The notes under the pieces: model-generated
What the model was told of the DNA's origin: nothing
Database searches by the model: none
Seen by the model: only the letters and a program-made list of their open reading frames with translations
Assembly: GCA_041738505.1 (NCBI GenBank)
Contig: JBGSPQ010000020.1
Coordinates: forward strand, 1-44,482
DNA: 44,482 bases
Origin: JBGSPQ01 sp041738505
GTDB lineage: Bacteria; Patescibacteriota; Gracilibacteria; UBA1369
Direction of reading: 5' to 3'
Part shown: positions 8,449 through 17,092 of the stretch, piece after piece
Layout of the letters: each line of letters starts with the position of its first letter
Numbering within the stretch: the first letter of the stretch is position 1
Made by a program: the position numbers and the translations under genes

Positions 8449-8591
8449 CTTTTTCCGCACGGCTCTGCGGTAGCTATCGGAGCGCGGAAGGCTCGGTCCC
8501 CGCGAAAGCGGGGCTGCCGCGCGAGATCGCAGGTTGCCGCTTGCCGCAGGAGCAAGCGGACAATCGGTACCGCAGAGCCGTGCGGGAAAAG
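8449..8591. repeat. Long palindromic element folding as a three-way junction
   Basis: The 24-base arms 8449-8472 and 8568-8591 are complementary at 23 positions, the exception being a possible G-U pair. Inside are two further hairpins. The first has an outer stem GCGCGG (8482-8487)/CCGCGC (8517-8522) and an inner stem CCCCGC, GAAA tetraloop, GCGGGG (8498-8513). The second is CCGCTTGC (8537-8544), a 7-nt loop and GCAAGCGG (8552-8559). It fills nearly all of the gap between the sugar transferase and secA and has no T-run, so it is not a simple terminator. I recognise no known RNA family. Confidence 0.7.
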
Positions 8592-8597
8592 CCCCCG

Positions 8598-8626
8598 TTG
8601 ATAAACAACCAATTCTCCGCTAAACT
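8598..8626 (+). promoter_or_regulatory. secA promoter
   Basis: TTGATA (8598-8603), a 17-bp spacer and TAAACT (8621-8626) lie between the large hairpin and the secA ATG at 8648. The expected leader is about 15 nt and has no Shine-Dalgarno sequence. Confidence 0.55.
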
Positions 8627-8647
8627 GTCGGGGATATTAAATTTACT

Positions 8648-11296
8648 ATGGTATACAAACTCATAAACAAAATCCTCGGCGACCCCAACGAGAAAGCGAT
8701 AAAAAAGATTTGGCCGGTGGTTCATGAAATCAACGGGGCATATATCAAATATGAAGAACAGAACCTTTCGGACGAAGACATCAAAGCCAAAACCGAAGAG
8801 TTCAAAAAAAGGATATTCGACGGTGAACAATTGGATGAAGTCCTTCCCGAGGCTTTCGCTCTGGTAAAATACGCCTGCAAAAAACTCGTGGGAACCGAAT
8901 GGGAAGTGCGCGGCAACATGAAAAAATGGGACATGGTGCCGTTTGACGTTCAGCTGATCGGGGGAATCGTATTACATGAAGGAAAAATCGCCGAGATGAA
9001 AACGGGTGAAGGAAAAACACTGGTTTGCACCATGCCCGTATATTTGAACGCGCTTACGGGAAAAGGAGTGCATGTTGTAACCGTCAACGAATACCTGGCC
9101 CACCGTGACGCCGAATGGATGGGCGGACTTTACAGATACCTTGGTTTAAGCGTGGGCATCACCGCGCACGGCCAGACTCACGAAGAAAAACAAAACGCCT
9201 ACGCGCAGGACATCACTTACGGAACCAACAACGAATTCGGATTTGATTACCTTCGCGACAACATGGCGCAGTCGATGGAACACATGGTACAGCGGGATTT
9301 AAATTACGCGATTGTGGATGAGGTTGACTCCATTTTGATTGATGAAGCCAGAACTCCTTTGATTATTTCCGCACCCGCAGAGGAATCCACAAGCAAATAT
9401 AAAAGATACGCTTCACTGGTAAACGGACTTCGAGATCACGAAGACTTTGAAATTGACGAGAAGATGAAAACCGCCACCCTTACGGAAAAAGGAATCGCCA
9501 ACATGGAAGAAAAAATCGGCGTGGACAACATTTACACCGATGCCGGCTTTGCCGAAGTTCACCACCTGGAACAGGCGCTGAAAGCCAAAACCGTATATAT
9601 AAAGGACATTGATTATGTGGTTAAAGACGGTGAAATTATGATAGTGGACGAATTCACCGGACGTTTGATGCCCGGAAGAAGATATTCCGACGGACTGCAT
9701 CAGGCCATAGAAGCCAAAGAAAACGTTGAAATCAAGCGCGAAAGCAGAACTCTTGCCACCATCACCTTTCAGAATTACTTCCGCATCTTTAAAAAACTGG
9801 CCGGAATGACAGGTACCGCCATGACCGAAGCCGAAGAGTTTTTGATGATTTACGGACTGGATCCCATCTCAATTCCCACAAACCAGCCGGTAAAAAGAAA
9901 TGACAACTCCGACATGATTTTCAAAAATCAGAAGGGCAAATATCTTGGCGTGGCCAAGAGAATCAAAGAAGCGCATGAAAAAGGACAGCCGGCGCTGGTA
10001 GGTACAATCTCAATAGAAAAATCCGAAGTGTTGAGCCGGTTACTGCAATTGGAAAAAGTTCCCCACTCCGTTTTGAACGCCAAACACCATGAACAGGAAG
10101 CCGAAATTGTAGCCAAAGCGGGGCAAAAGGGATCCGTTACGATTGCCACCAACATGGCGGGCCGCGGAACGGATATCAAGCTTGGGGAGGGAGTGGAGGC
10201 GATTGGCGGTCTGCTGGTTATTGGAACCGAGAGGCACGAGGCCCGCCGCATTGACAACCAGCTCCGCGGACGAAGCGGACGTCAGGGGGACAACGGGGAA
10301 AGTCAGTTTTACGTTTCCATGGAGGATGATCTGATGCGCCTTTTCGGATCGGACAGAATCAAAAACATGATGGACGCTTTAAAAGTGCCGGATGACATGC
10401 CAATTCAGAATAAAATGATTTCAAACGCCATTGAAAGCGCCCAGAAAAAAGTGGAGGGACGCAACTTTGACATAAGAAAACACCTGGTGGAATACGACGA
10501 CGTAATGAACAAACACCGCGAAATCATGTACGCGCGCCGCCATAAAGTTTTGAAGAACGAAAACATCAAAAACGATATTATTTTGATGATAGAAAAAGAG
10601 GTGGAAAATATAGTATCCGCGCACACCCCGGACCGCACCCAGGGGGAACACGAAGGTTGGGATCTGGACGCGCTTGCGGAAGACATTAAAGTTTTGCACA
10701 AAGACGAAAACAGAACCATCAAAACGGAAGAACTTCACGGAATTGAAAACCGCGAAGAAATTATGGAATACGTCAAAGATTTTCTTTTCAAAGTTTATGC
10801 GGACAAAGAACAGGCGCTCACAAACCCCGACCTGATGAGAAAAATTGAAAGAGGCGTATTCCTAAACGTGATTGATACTTTGTGGATGGAACATATTGAT
10901 AACATGTCTCAATTAAGGGACAGCGTGGCCTTAAAAGGATACGCCCAAAGAGATCCTTTGATTGAATACAAGGAACAGGCGTACATCATGTTCTCCACCC
11001 TGCTCAATTCCATAGACCACAACACCATTTCCACGCTGTTCAAAATCAACATCGCACAGCAAATCCCGGAAAGATTTTTGAAAGTGAGCCAACCAAAAAA
11101 CATCATCACCAATACGGACGAAATCAGCAAAGTAACAAGCGGAGAACACAAATTCGCGGAACAAAGCGGATCGGCAAGCGGCAATCCCGTGGTGATAAAA
11201 GCGGGCGGAAGCACGCAACCCCAAACCCCCGAAGTCGGCAGAAACGAACCCTGCCCCTGCGGAAGCGGGAAGAAATATAAGAAGTGTCATGGTTAG
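8648..11296 (+). CDS. secA: Preprotein translocase ATPase SecA
   Basis: SecA is the ATPase motor that pushes unfolded preproteins through SecYEG. At 882 residues it is of normal length. Visible features are MKTGEGKTLVCTMPVYLNAL (Walker A), VTVNEYLAHRDAEWM, NEFGFDYLRDNMA, VDEVDSILIDEARTPLIIS (Walker B region), TGTAMTEAEEF, NMAGRGTDIKLGEGV and RRIDNQLRGRSGRQGD (second helicase domain). It ends with GRNEPCPCGSGKKYKKCHG, the zinc-binding SEC-C tail that contacts SecB or ribosomes. It has its own promoter and ends in a hairpin that includes its stop codon. Confidence 0.97.
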   Translation: MVYKLINKILGDPNEKAIKKIWPVVHEINGAYIKYEEQNLSDEDIKAKTEEFKKRIFDGEQLDEVLPEAFALVKYACKKLVGTEWEVRGNMKKWDMVPFDVQLIGGIVLHEGKIAEMKTGEGKTLVCTMPVYLNALTGKGVHVVTVNEYLAHRDAEWMGGLYRYLGLSVGITAHGQTHEEKQNAYAQDITYGTNNEFGFDYLRDNMAQSMEHMVQRDLNYAIVDEVDSILIDEARTPLIISAPAEESTSKYKRYASLVNGLRDHEDFEIDEKMKTATLTEKGIANMEEKIGVDNIYTDAGFAEVHHLEQALKAKTVYIKDIDYVVKDGEIMIVDEFTGRLMPGRRYSDGLHQAIEAKENVEIKRESRTLATITFQNYFRIFKKLAGMTGTAMTEAEEFLMIYGLDPISIPTNQPVKRNDNSDMIFKNQKGKYLGVAKRIKEAHEKGQPALVGTISIEKSEVLSRLLQLEKVPHSVLNAKHHEQEAEIVAKAGQKGSVTIATNMAGRGTDIKLGEGVEAIGGLLVIGTERHEARRIDNQLRGRSGRQGDNGESQFYVSMEDDLMRLFGSDRIKNMMDALKVPDDMPIQNKMISNAIESAQKKVEGRNFDIRKHLVEYDDVMNKHREIMYARRHKVLKNENIKNDIILMIEKEVENIVSAHTPDRTQGEHEGWDLDALAEDIKVLHKDENRTIKTEELHGIENREEIMEYVKDFLFKVYADKEQALTNPDLMRKIERGVFLNVIDTLWMEHIDNMSQLRDSVALKGYAQRDPLIEYKEQAYIMFSTLLNSIDHNTISTLFKINIAQQIPERFLKVSQPKNIITNTDEISKVTSGEHKFAEQSGSASGNPVVIKAGGSTQPQTPEVGRNEPCPCGSGKKYKKCHG

Positions 11297-11343
11297 GCAC
11301 AAAGCAAAGCGGAGTGCCCCGCCGAGCTAAGGCGAGGCTAACC
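11291..11343. repeat. Three-way-junction hairpin at the secA 3' end
   Basis: GGTTAG (11291-11296, including the secA stop) pairs with CTAACC (11338-11343). Inside lie GCAC (11297-11300)/GTGC (11314-11317) and CGCC (11320-11323)/GGCG (11331-11334). GCGAGCAAAGCGAG follows. The architecture is a smaller version of the 8449-8591 element; no T-run follows. Confidence 0.45.
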
Positions 11344-11369
11344 GCGAGCAAAGCGAGTACCAATAAATT

Positions 11370-11663
11370 ATGCAAAAACAATCCCTCTCCATCCTGGAAA
11401 AAATCATGTACCCGCTCGGTGGATTTTTGATCGGCACACTACTGATGTTGACCGGACTAAAAATCACCGGCACATACTGGGGCATATTTCTTGGAATGCT
11501 GGCGGACGGAGGATTCGGCTGGTACCTGCTAACAAAATACCCCAAACAACCGGATAAAAAATTAATCGCCTACGGCATAATCGGAGCCATAATCCTAATC
11601 GCCATTGGCGGAGTGGGCATCTGGATATTCGCCAACATTTTAATGTCGGGAATTTCGGGATAG
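11370..11663 (+). CDS. Small membrane protein, 97 residues
   Basis: I do not recognise a family. Three hydrophobic segments are visible: PLGGFLIGTLLMLTGLKI, YWGIFLGMLADGGFGWYLL and IAYGIIGAIILIAIGGVGIW, so it is an integral membrane protein with almost no soluble part. It follows secA by 73 bases of hairpin-rich sequence and precedes another membrane protein by 13 bases, with which it is probably co-transcribed. Confidence 0.6.
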   Translation: MQKQSLSILEKIMYPLGGFLIGTLLMLTGLKITGTYWGIFLGMLADGGFGWYLLTKYPKQPDKKLIAYGIIGAIILIAIGGVGIWIFANILMSGISG

Positions 11664-11676
11664 AAAATATTAAAAT

Positions 11677-12501
11677 ATGTTCAACAACGAAACAGAACTA
11701 ACAAAAAATTTCCGCGACGCAAATAATTCAAAAAACCGGACACCAAAGTGGGTCGGATGGTTTCACTTAATCTATTTATTGGGATCAATTCCCGGAGCTG
11801 CAATTATCGGACATTATCTCTATTCACTTAAGATTTTTACACCGCCGGAGTGGCACCAATTACTGGATGAACAATACGTTTTTATTGTTATTATTTTTTA
11901 CTTTCCAATCTTTGCGTTATTAATGACTTTACACAGATATCTAAACAAAAATTTTCTTACTAAGGAATTATTCAACGGTGAAACCGGTTACATAATTGCG
12001 TTTCAAAATGCAATTAACATTAAAGACATTCTCAAAATCAGTGCAAAAAAAATACCACCCGGGACAAAAATATTTATTTTCGCCTACAACCGACAACAGG
12101 AAGTAAAATTATCCCGAAGATACAAAACACGGTTTGACGGAAACCCCCGAAGGGAAACAAAAGCAATTTTGGCTGAAGCAAAAGCATGGGGAATAGATTT
12201 AAATCCGGATCAATACCCAATAATGAATCTGGAAAGAAAAGGGAATCCCAAAATCGGCAACATTAATCTGATTAAAACCATCGATCTGCCCCAATCTGCA
12301 ACAGAAGTTCAATTAAATACATTCCTGCCGGACAGTCTTAATACAAAAATAGTGCAAAACAGGTTATTAAACCCGTCCTATGACAACAAAACACTGACGG
12401 AGTTGGTAATCAGAGTGACAGTTCACAGTAAAAACGAATGTACCGCCTCATTCGAAGTTTTTTATAACCCGATGGAAACGGCGTTTGCCGTGGAAATCTA
12501 A
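11677..12501 (+). CDS. Membrane protein of unknown function, 274 residues
   Basis: I do not recognise it. Two membrane helices lie at about residues 25-48 (WVGWFHLIYLLGSIPGAAII) and 68-87 (YVFIVIIFYFPIFALLMTL). A soluble domain of about 180 residues follows and is rich in beta-strand-like stretches, such as GTKIFIFAYNRQ and ELVIRVTVHSKNECTASFEVF. No catalytic motif is visible. It converges on galE, whose 3' end is 8 bases away. Confidence 0.6.
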   Translation: MFNNETELTKNFRDANNSKNRTPKWVGWFHLIYLLGSIPGAAIIGHYLYSLKIFTPPEWHQLLDEQYVFIVIIFYFPIFALLMTLHRYLNKNFLTKELFNGETGYIIAFQNAINIKDILKISAKKIPPGTKIFIFAYNRQQEVKLSRRYKTRFDGNPRRETKAILAEAKAWGIDLNPDQYPIMNLERKGNPKIGNINLIKTIDLPQSATEVQLNTFLPDSLNTKIVQNRLLNPSYDNKTLTELVIRVTVHSKNECTASFEVFYNPMETAFAVEI

Positions 12502-12508
12502 ATTCATA

Positions 12509-13507
12509 CTATTTCCCGTACCCCTTTGGATTGGATTTATGCCATTTCCAGGCTGTATTGATAATTGATTCCATGGAAGTGTGAACGGGTTTCCAGCCCA
12601 GGACTTTTCCGGCTTTGGATGAATCGGCAACCAGAACGGCGGGATCGCCTTCACGACGGGGCGCTTTTGTATATGGAATCGGAAAACCCGTGACTTTGCG
12701 CGCCGCCTCCACCACCTCCATCACAGAAAACCCGCTCCCGTTACCCAGATTAAAAACATCACTTTCGCCTCCGTTTAACAAATAATCCAGTGCTTTCAGA
12801 TGCGCGTCCACCAAATCGGTGACATGAATATAATCACGCACGCAGGTACCGTCCTTTGTGGGATAATCCGTACCAAAAATTTTTAAACCGCCTTCAGTAC
12901 CGCCCAAAACCGAACCCAAAACATTCGGAATCAAATGCGTTTCCGGCTCGTGATCCTCCCCGATTACCGCCGAATCATCAGCGCCCGCCGCGTTAAAATA
13001 CCGCAAAGCCACAAACTTCACTCCAAAAAACTCATCATATTTACGAAGCAAATCTTCAAACATCAATTTGGTCATTCCATAAATATTGGTTGGATCTTTT
13101 GGATCCGTCTCCTTAATCAAATCGCTCACCGGATTGCCATAAACGGCGGCAGTGGAAGAAAAAATAATCTTCGTAACTCCCCCGTTTAAACGCACCGCCT
13201 CTAACAGATTCGCCCCGTTCAACACATTGTTGATGATAAAATCGCGGGGTTTAAGCATGGAAATCCCCACTTCCGTGGAACCCGCAAAATGCATTACCGC
13301 ATCAAACTTCCTCTCCCCCATCAATAAATTCACAAATTCAAAATTCTTTAAATCCTCCATAATAAATTCTGCACGCTTGTCCAACGCCCCCTCGTGCCCC
13401 TTGCTCAAATTATCCAGCACGGTAACCGCGAAACCGTTGTCGCAAAGCGCCTTCACCGCGTGGGAACCGATATACCCGGCCCCTCCGGTAACCAGAATCT
13501 TTTTCAT
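12509..13507 (-). CDS. galE: UDP-glucose 4-epimerase
   Basis: GalE interconverts UDP-glucose and UDP-galactose with bound NAD. The N-terminal KKILVTGGAGYIGSHAV is the Rossmann dinucleotide-binding motif. MHFAGSTEV and IIFSSTAAVYG carry the active-site serine region, and YGMTKLMFED supplies the YxxxK catalytic pair. RYFNAAGAD, LKIFGTDYPTKDGTCVRDYI and HVTDLVDAHLKAL are family signatures. At 332 residues it is intact. It follows ftsK by 8 bases and is probably transcribed with it. Its substrate comes from GalU (3942-4820). Confidence 0.95.
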   Translation of the reverse strand: MKKILVTGGAGYIGSHAVKALCDNGFAVTVLDNLSKGHEGALDKRAEFIMEDLKNFEFVNLLMGERKFDAVMHFAGSTEVGISMLKPRDFIINNVLNGANLLEAVRLNGGVTKIIFSSTAAVYGNPVSDLIKETDPKDPTNIYGMTKLMFEDLLRKYDEFFGVKFVALRYFNAAGADDSAVIGEDHEPETHLIPNVLGSVLGGTEGGLKIFGTDYPTKDGTCVRDYIHVTDLVDAHLKALDYLLNGGESDVFNLGNGSGFSVMEVVEAARKVTGFPIPYTKAPRREGDPAVLVADSSKAGKVLGWKPVHTSMESIINTAWKWHKSNPKGYGK

Positions 13508-13515
13508 AAATAAAA

Positions 13516-15792
13516 TTAATCCATATAAATTTCACGCGCCTTGGCCCCGTTCACCGGCCCGATCACGCCATTATCCTCCATCAAATCAAGAAGTCTGGCC
13601 GCCCGAGCGTAACCAACCTTCAACCTCCTCTGTAACAAAGAAGCCGAAGCCTTGTGCGATTCCAATACAATTTCCAGCGCCTGCTGATACATATCGTCGC
13701 CCGCCTCATCCTCTCCAAGTTTGCTCTGCGGAATCCCCTGCACCTTTTCACGCGCCAGACGCGGGGAAATCACATCATCCAGATAGCTCGGCGGGCTCAT
13801 GATTTTAATCTGATTAGTCACCTTTTCAATTTCCTTGGAAGAAACAAAAACCCCCTGCACGCGCGTGGGCTTGCTCGCACCCGCCGCCATATACAACATA
13901 TCCCCCTGTCCCAGCAGATCCTCGGCTCCGATTCCGTCGATAATTGTTCTGGAATCCACCGACGAACTGACCGCGAAAGCAATTCTCGTGGGAATGTTCG
14001 CCTTAATCAGACCGGTAATCACATCCACGGAAGGCCTTTGTGTGGCCACAATCAAATGAATCCCCACCGCCCTCGCCATCTGCGCGATGCGGCAGATCGA
14101 CGCCTCCACCTCTTTGCCGGCCACCAGCATCATTTCCGCCAGCTCATCAATCACCACCACAATCTGCGGCATCTTCTGCAGTTTGTCCTCGTTATCGTCC
14201 TCACCATTGTCCGACGCCTCACTCTCCTGCAGTTTAACCGCCTCGTTATACTCTTTGATATTCTTAAATTTCTTTTCCGAAAGCAGAATGTATCTGCGGT
14301 TCATTTCCGCCACCACCCAGCGCAGCGCAATCGCAGCTTTTTCCGGATCGGTCACAACCGGCGTCAGCAGATGGGGAATTCCGTCATACACACTCAACTC
14401 CACCCTCTTCGGATCAAACATAATCATCCTCAAATCCGCCGGCGAATTCTGATACAACAACGACAACAACAACCCGTTCATAAACACGGACTTACCGGAA
14501 CCCGTCGCGCCCGCCACCAGACAATGAGGCATCGCCGCAATATCATCGCAAATCGCTTTGCCCGAAACATCACGCCCCATCGGCACGCGCAAATTGGATT
14601 TGATCGCATCAAATTCTTTACTCTCCAAAAGCTCGCGCAGATGCACAATGGACCGTTGGTCGTTGGGCACTTCAATTCCCACCAGCGATTTCCCCGGAAT
14701 CGGCGCCTCTATACGCACCGCTTTCGCCGCAAGAGCCAGCGCCAAATCGTTCTTCAAGGTGGTGATTTTGGAAAGCTTGATCCCCTCGTCCGGACGCAAA
14801 GTATATTGAATAACCGTGGGTCCAACATGCACTTCATGCATCTCCACCATAATCCCAAACTGCTTCAGCTTGTCGCGGATTTTCCGTGCATTTTCCTGCA
14901 AATACGCATCATCCATCGCAATGTCGGGCACCGCCGGATGCAGTAAATCCAAAGAAAACGGCTCCCATGTATATTCGTTGTCATTAGTCTGCAACGCCTC
15001 GGTCCCCTCACCTTCGGTAATCTGAATTTTCCTCTCCAACGGCTTTGTCTCATGCGAAGGCTCAAAAGTGGGCCTCTTAATTTTCAAAGTCTCCAGACTG
15101 TTATCAAAACCCAAATGTTTCATCCTTTCTCTTTGAGCCTCCTCCTCAGAAAAATCCTCCTCCTCTTCTTCTTCAAATTCCTCTTCCTCATCCACCTCTT
15201 CAACATCATCTTTCTTTCTCACGGTCTTTTTTACAATTTTGATCTGAGGCTTAAAGAAAGACAAAAAAGCACCAATGGAAATTTCAAAAGCCAGCAAAAA
15301 GCCAATCAGCAGAATCATCGCGAAAACGGCAAAAGCCCCAAGATGACCTATTCCAAGCGCCTCACGAAACACAAAATTCATCACAAAACCCACATACCCG
15401 CCATAATTGCCCGCCCGCGCCTCGCTCATCAGTGCGTCCATCGGCACATATAAATGCAAAATGCTCAAAATCGCCACCAAAAAAAAGAAAATCCCCATCA
15501 GCCGCGATAGCGAAAACTGAATCTTCCGCGCAAAAAACAACATCAAAGAAGCTCCAAGAAAAACAAACGGCAGAACCTGCGCGCCCCATCCCAGAATCGG
15601 ATTTAACACACCAACCCAAAGTTCCCCCACCAGCCCGAAATTGTGATTCAGGCTTAAATACGTAAAAAACGCCAGCGAAAGATACACCACCGCCCAAATC
15701 TCCCGAACAATTGTTGATTCAACTTCAAACTTCAGATTTTTTCTTCTGGATCTGCTTTTCTTTTTTGAAGTTGACCTTCTGCGTCTGGCCAT
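13516..15792 (-). CDS. ftsK: DNA translocase FtsK/SpoIIIE family
   Basis: FtsK pumps chromosomal DNA at the division septum and helps resolve chromosome dimers. The basic N-terminus is followed by about four transmembrane helices and a very acidic linker of glutamates near residues 205-230. The motor has EAPIPGKSLVGIEVPN, Walker A VAGATGSGKSVFMNG and Walker B QIVVVIDELAEMMLV, then QMARAVGIHLIVATQRPSV. The C-terminal winged-helix gamma domain (ASLLQRRLKVGYARAARLLD) that reads KOPS-like sites is present. At 758 residues it is complete. A poor promoter candidate (TTTCCA, 17 bp, TATAGT on the reverse strand) lies upstream near 15836-15864. Confidence 0.95.
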   Translation of the reverse strand: MARRRRSTSKKKSRSRRKNLKFEVESTIVREIWAVVYLSLAFFTYLSLNHNFGLVGELWVGVLNPILGWGAQVLPFVFLGASLMLFFARKIQFSLSRLMGIFFFLVAILSILHLYVPMDALMSEARAGNYGGYVGFVMNFVFREALGIGHLGAFAVFAMILLIGFLLAFEISIGAFLSFFKPQIKIVKKTVRKKDDVEEVDEEEEFEEEEEEDFSEEEAQRERMKHLGFDNSLETLKIKRPTFEPSHETKPLERKIQITEGEGTEALQTNDNEYTWEPFSLDLLHPAVPDIAMDDAYLQENARKIRDKLKQFGIMVEMHEVHVGPTVIQYTLRPDEGIKLSKITTLKNDLALALAAKAVRIEAPIPGKSLVGIEVPNDQRSIVHLRELLESKEFDAIKSNLRVPMGRDVSGKAICDDIAAMPHCLVAGATGSGKSVFMNGLLLSLLYQNSPADLRMIMFDPKRVELSVYDGIPHLLTPVVTDPEKAAIALRWVVAEMNRRYILLSEKKFKNIKEYNEAVKLQESEASDNGEDDNEDKLQKMPQIVVVIDELAEMMLVAGKEVEASICRIAQMARAVGIHLIVATQRPSVDVITGLIKANIPTRIAFAVSSSVDSRTIIDGIGAEDLLGQGDMLYMAAGASKPTRVQGVFVSSKEIEKVTNQIKIMSPPSYLDDVISPRLAREKVQGIPQSKLGEDEAGDDMYQQALEIVLESHKASASLLQRRLKVGYARAARLLDLMEDNGVIGPVNGAKAREIYMD

Positions 15793-15960
15793 ACCTTTAT
15801 AATAGTACTTAAAATAATGCGAAACCGCATGTAACTATATACAAAAACCGCAAAAATGGAAACACTTAATTTCTCAAGCCTGTCAACACCCAAACCTCTA
15901 AAACCCGGGTAACAAAATTCATTGTTTGGCAATATAAAGTATTACCTTGTAATATTTTTT

Positions 15961-15999
15961 CTTGATTTCCGGGTAAAAAAGTATAGAATCAGAATCAAG
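15961..15999 (+). promoter_or_regulatory. Promoter and possible operator for the phosphatase-hexokinase pair
   Basis: TTGATT (15962-15967), a 16-bp spacer and TAGAAT (15984-15989) precede the gene at 16017. A 7-bp inverted repeat, CTTGATT (15961-15967) and AATCAAG (15993-15999), overlaps the -35 element and the expected start point, as a repressor site would. Confidence 0.45.
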
Positions 16000-16016
16000 T
16001 TGTTAAACGCACCCGT

Positions 16017-17087
16017 ATGCTCAAGGAAAACGGAATCCAACCGGAAGAACCCGTCACAAACCATGAATACGGCTTTTCCCAAATACGTTCCTGGGCGGAA
16101 CCGGTGGATGAAAACAGCGGCGTCTGGGAAAAACCCTATAACGCCATAGCAAGCGATTTTGACGGCGTGGTTACACTTTACGGACAGGAATCAGAGGAGG
16201 AAGCCGACCGCATCCGCTCTCTGATGGTGGAAAAAACACTTCTACAGGGCGCCCCACTAGCCTTCATAACCGGAAAAGACGAAGCGGAGGTAAATGAAAA
16301 AATAATTGAACCGATCAGAAAACTGATTAAAGAAACGGGACTGGAACTTCCGGCAAGCCATTTTATGGTCTATGCCAATAACGGATCCGTAGTAATAGAC
16401 GCGGGGTTGGACAATCAGACAATCGAAAGAAAAGAGTTCACCTATGATGATTTGGATAAGATTTCGCAACTGCGCGTCGTGGAAATCATGATGAAGATTT
16501 ATGATGTGATTACAGAAATCCGCTCAAATATACCCGAAGCATTCAAAAACACCCGCTTTAGAGAGGAAAGAACCACTGCCGGATTCAGCATCCGCCCCGA
16601 AGACCTGAAACATCCGGCTCTAAGAACCCTGTTTCTGGAACTAAAGAAACTTGCCGGCAAAGATACCGATTTAACCCGATTTGATATAGGACAGGTATTT
16701 AAACAACAGCTGGAACAAGCCGGTTTGAACGACATTCAGGTGGCGGTGACCGACGGCGCAGTGGACCTGACTCCTTCCGGAACCGGAAAAAGAAACGCAT
16801 TGGAACATTTTGCCAAGAAAACTAAAACGAAAGTTGAAAACATTTTGCGCATGGGCGACAACGGCGACGGCTCGGACTATCAGCTTCTGGCCCCCAAGAA
16901 AAACGAAACTCGCGGTGGATATGCAAACACACAGCTTGACCTCCAAAAATTATCCGTACTACAATCCCAGTATGCGGACTTCGGATTACCCCGCCAGATA
17001 AACGGCAACGACTCACAATTCCGGAAAGTGATAAGACTGCTTGAAAGCACCGCCGTCGTTCCGCAAGAGGCAGCAATCCACAATTAA
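16017..17087 (+). CDS. HAD-superfamily (IIB-like) phosphatase, probably acting on a sugar phosphate
   Basis: After about 45 residues of leader sequence, motif I reads AIASDFDGVVTLYG (nucleophile and acid/base aspartates). LAFITGKDEAEV is motif II. The late motif RMGDNGDGSDYQLL, preceded by GKRNALEHFAKK, is typical of the Cof/sucrose-phosphatase/phosphomannomutase branch with a C2 cap. At 356 residues it is longer than usual because of the N-terminal extension and a tail. It lies 5 bases before the hexokinase gene, so the pair may handle the same hexose phosphate in opposite directions; that is an inference. Confidence 0.75.
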   Translation: MLKENGIQPEEPVTNHEYGFSQIRSWAEPVDENSGVWEKPYNAIASDFDGVVTLYGQESEEEADRIRSLMVEKTLLQGAPLAFITGKDEAEVNEKIIEPIRKLIKETGLELPASHFMVYANNGSVVIDAGLDNQTIERKEFTYDDLDKISQLRVVEIMMKIYDVITEIRSNIPEAFKNTRFREERTTAGFSIRPEDLKHPALRTLFLELKKLAGKDTDLTRFDIGQVFKQQLEQAGLNDIQVAVTDGAVDLTPSGTGKRNALEHFAKKTKTKVENILRMGDNGDGSDYQLLAPKKNETRGGYANTQLDLQKLSVLQSQYADFGLPRQINGNDSQFRKVIRLLESTAVVPQEAAIHN

Positions 17088-17092
17088 CATCA

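Noticed and set aside
13654..14946. 430-codon open frame on the plus strand
   Set aside because: Antisense to ftsK; histidine/arginine-rich composition is typical of a shadow frame.
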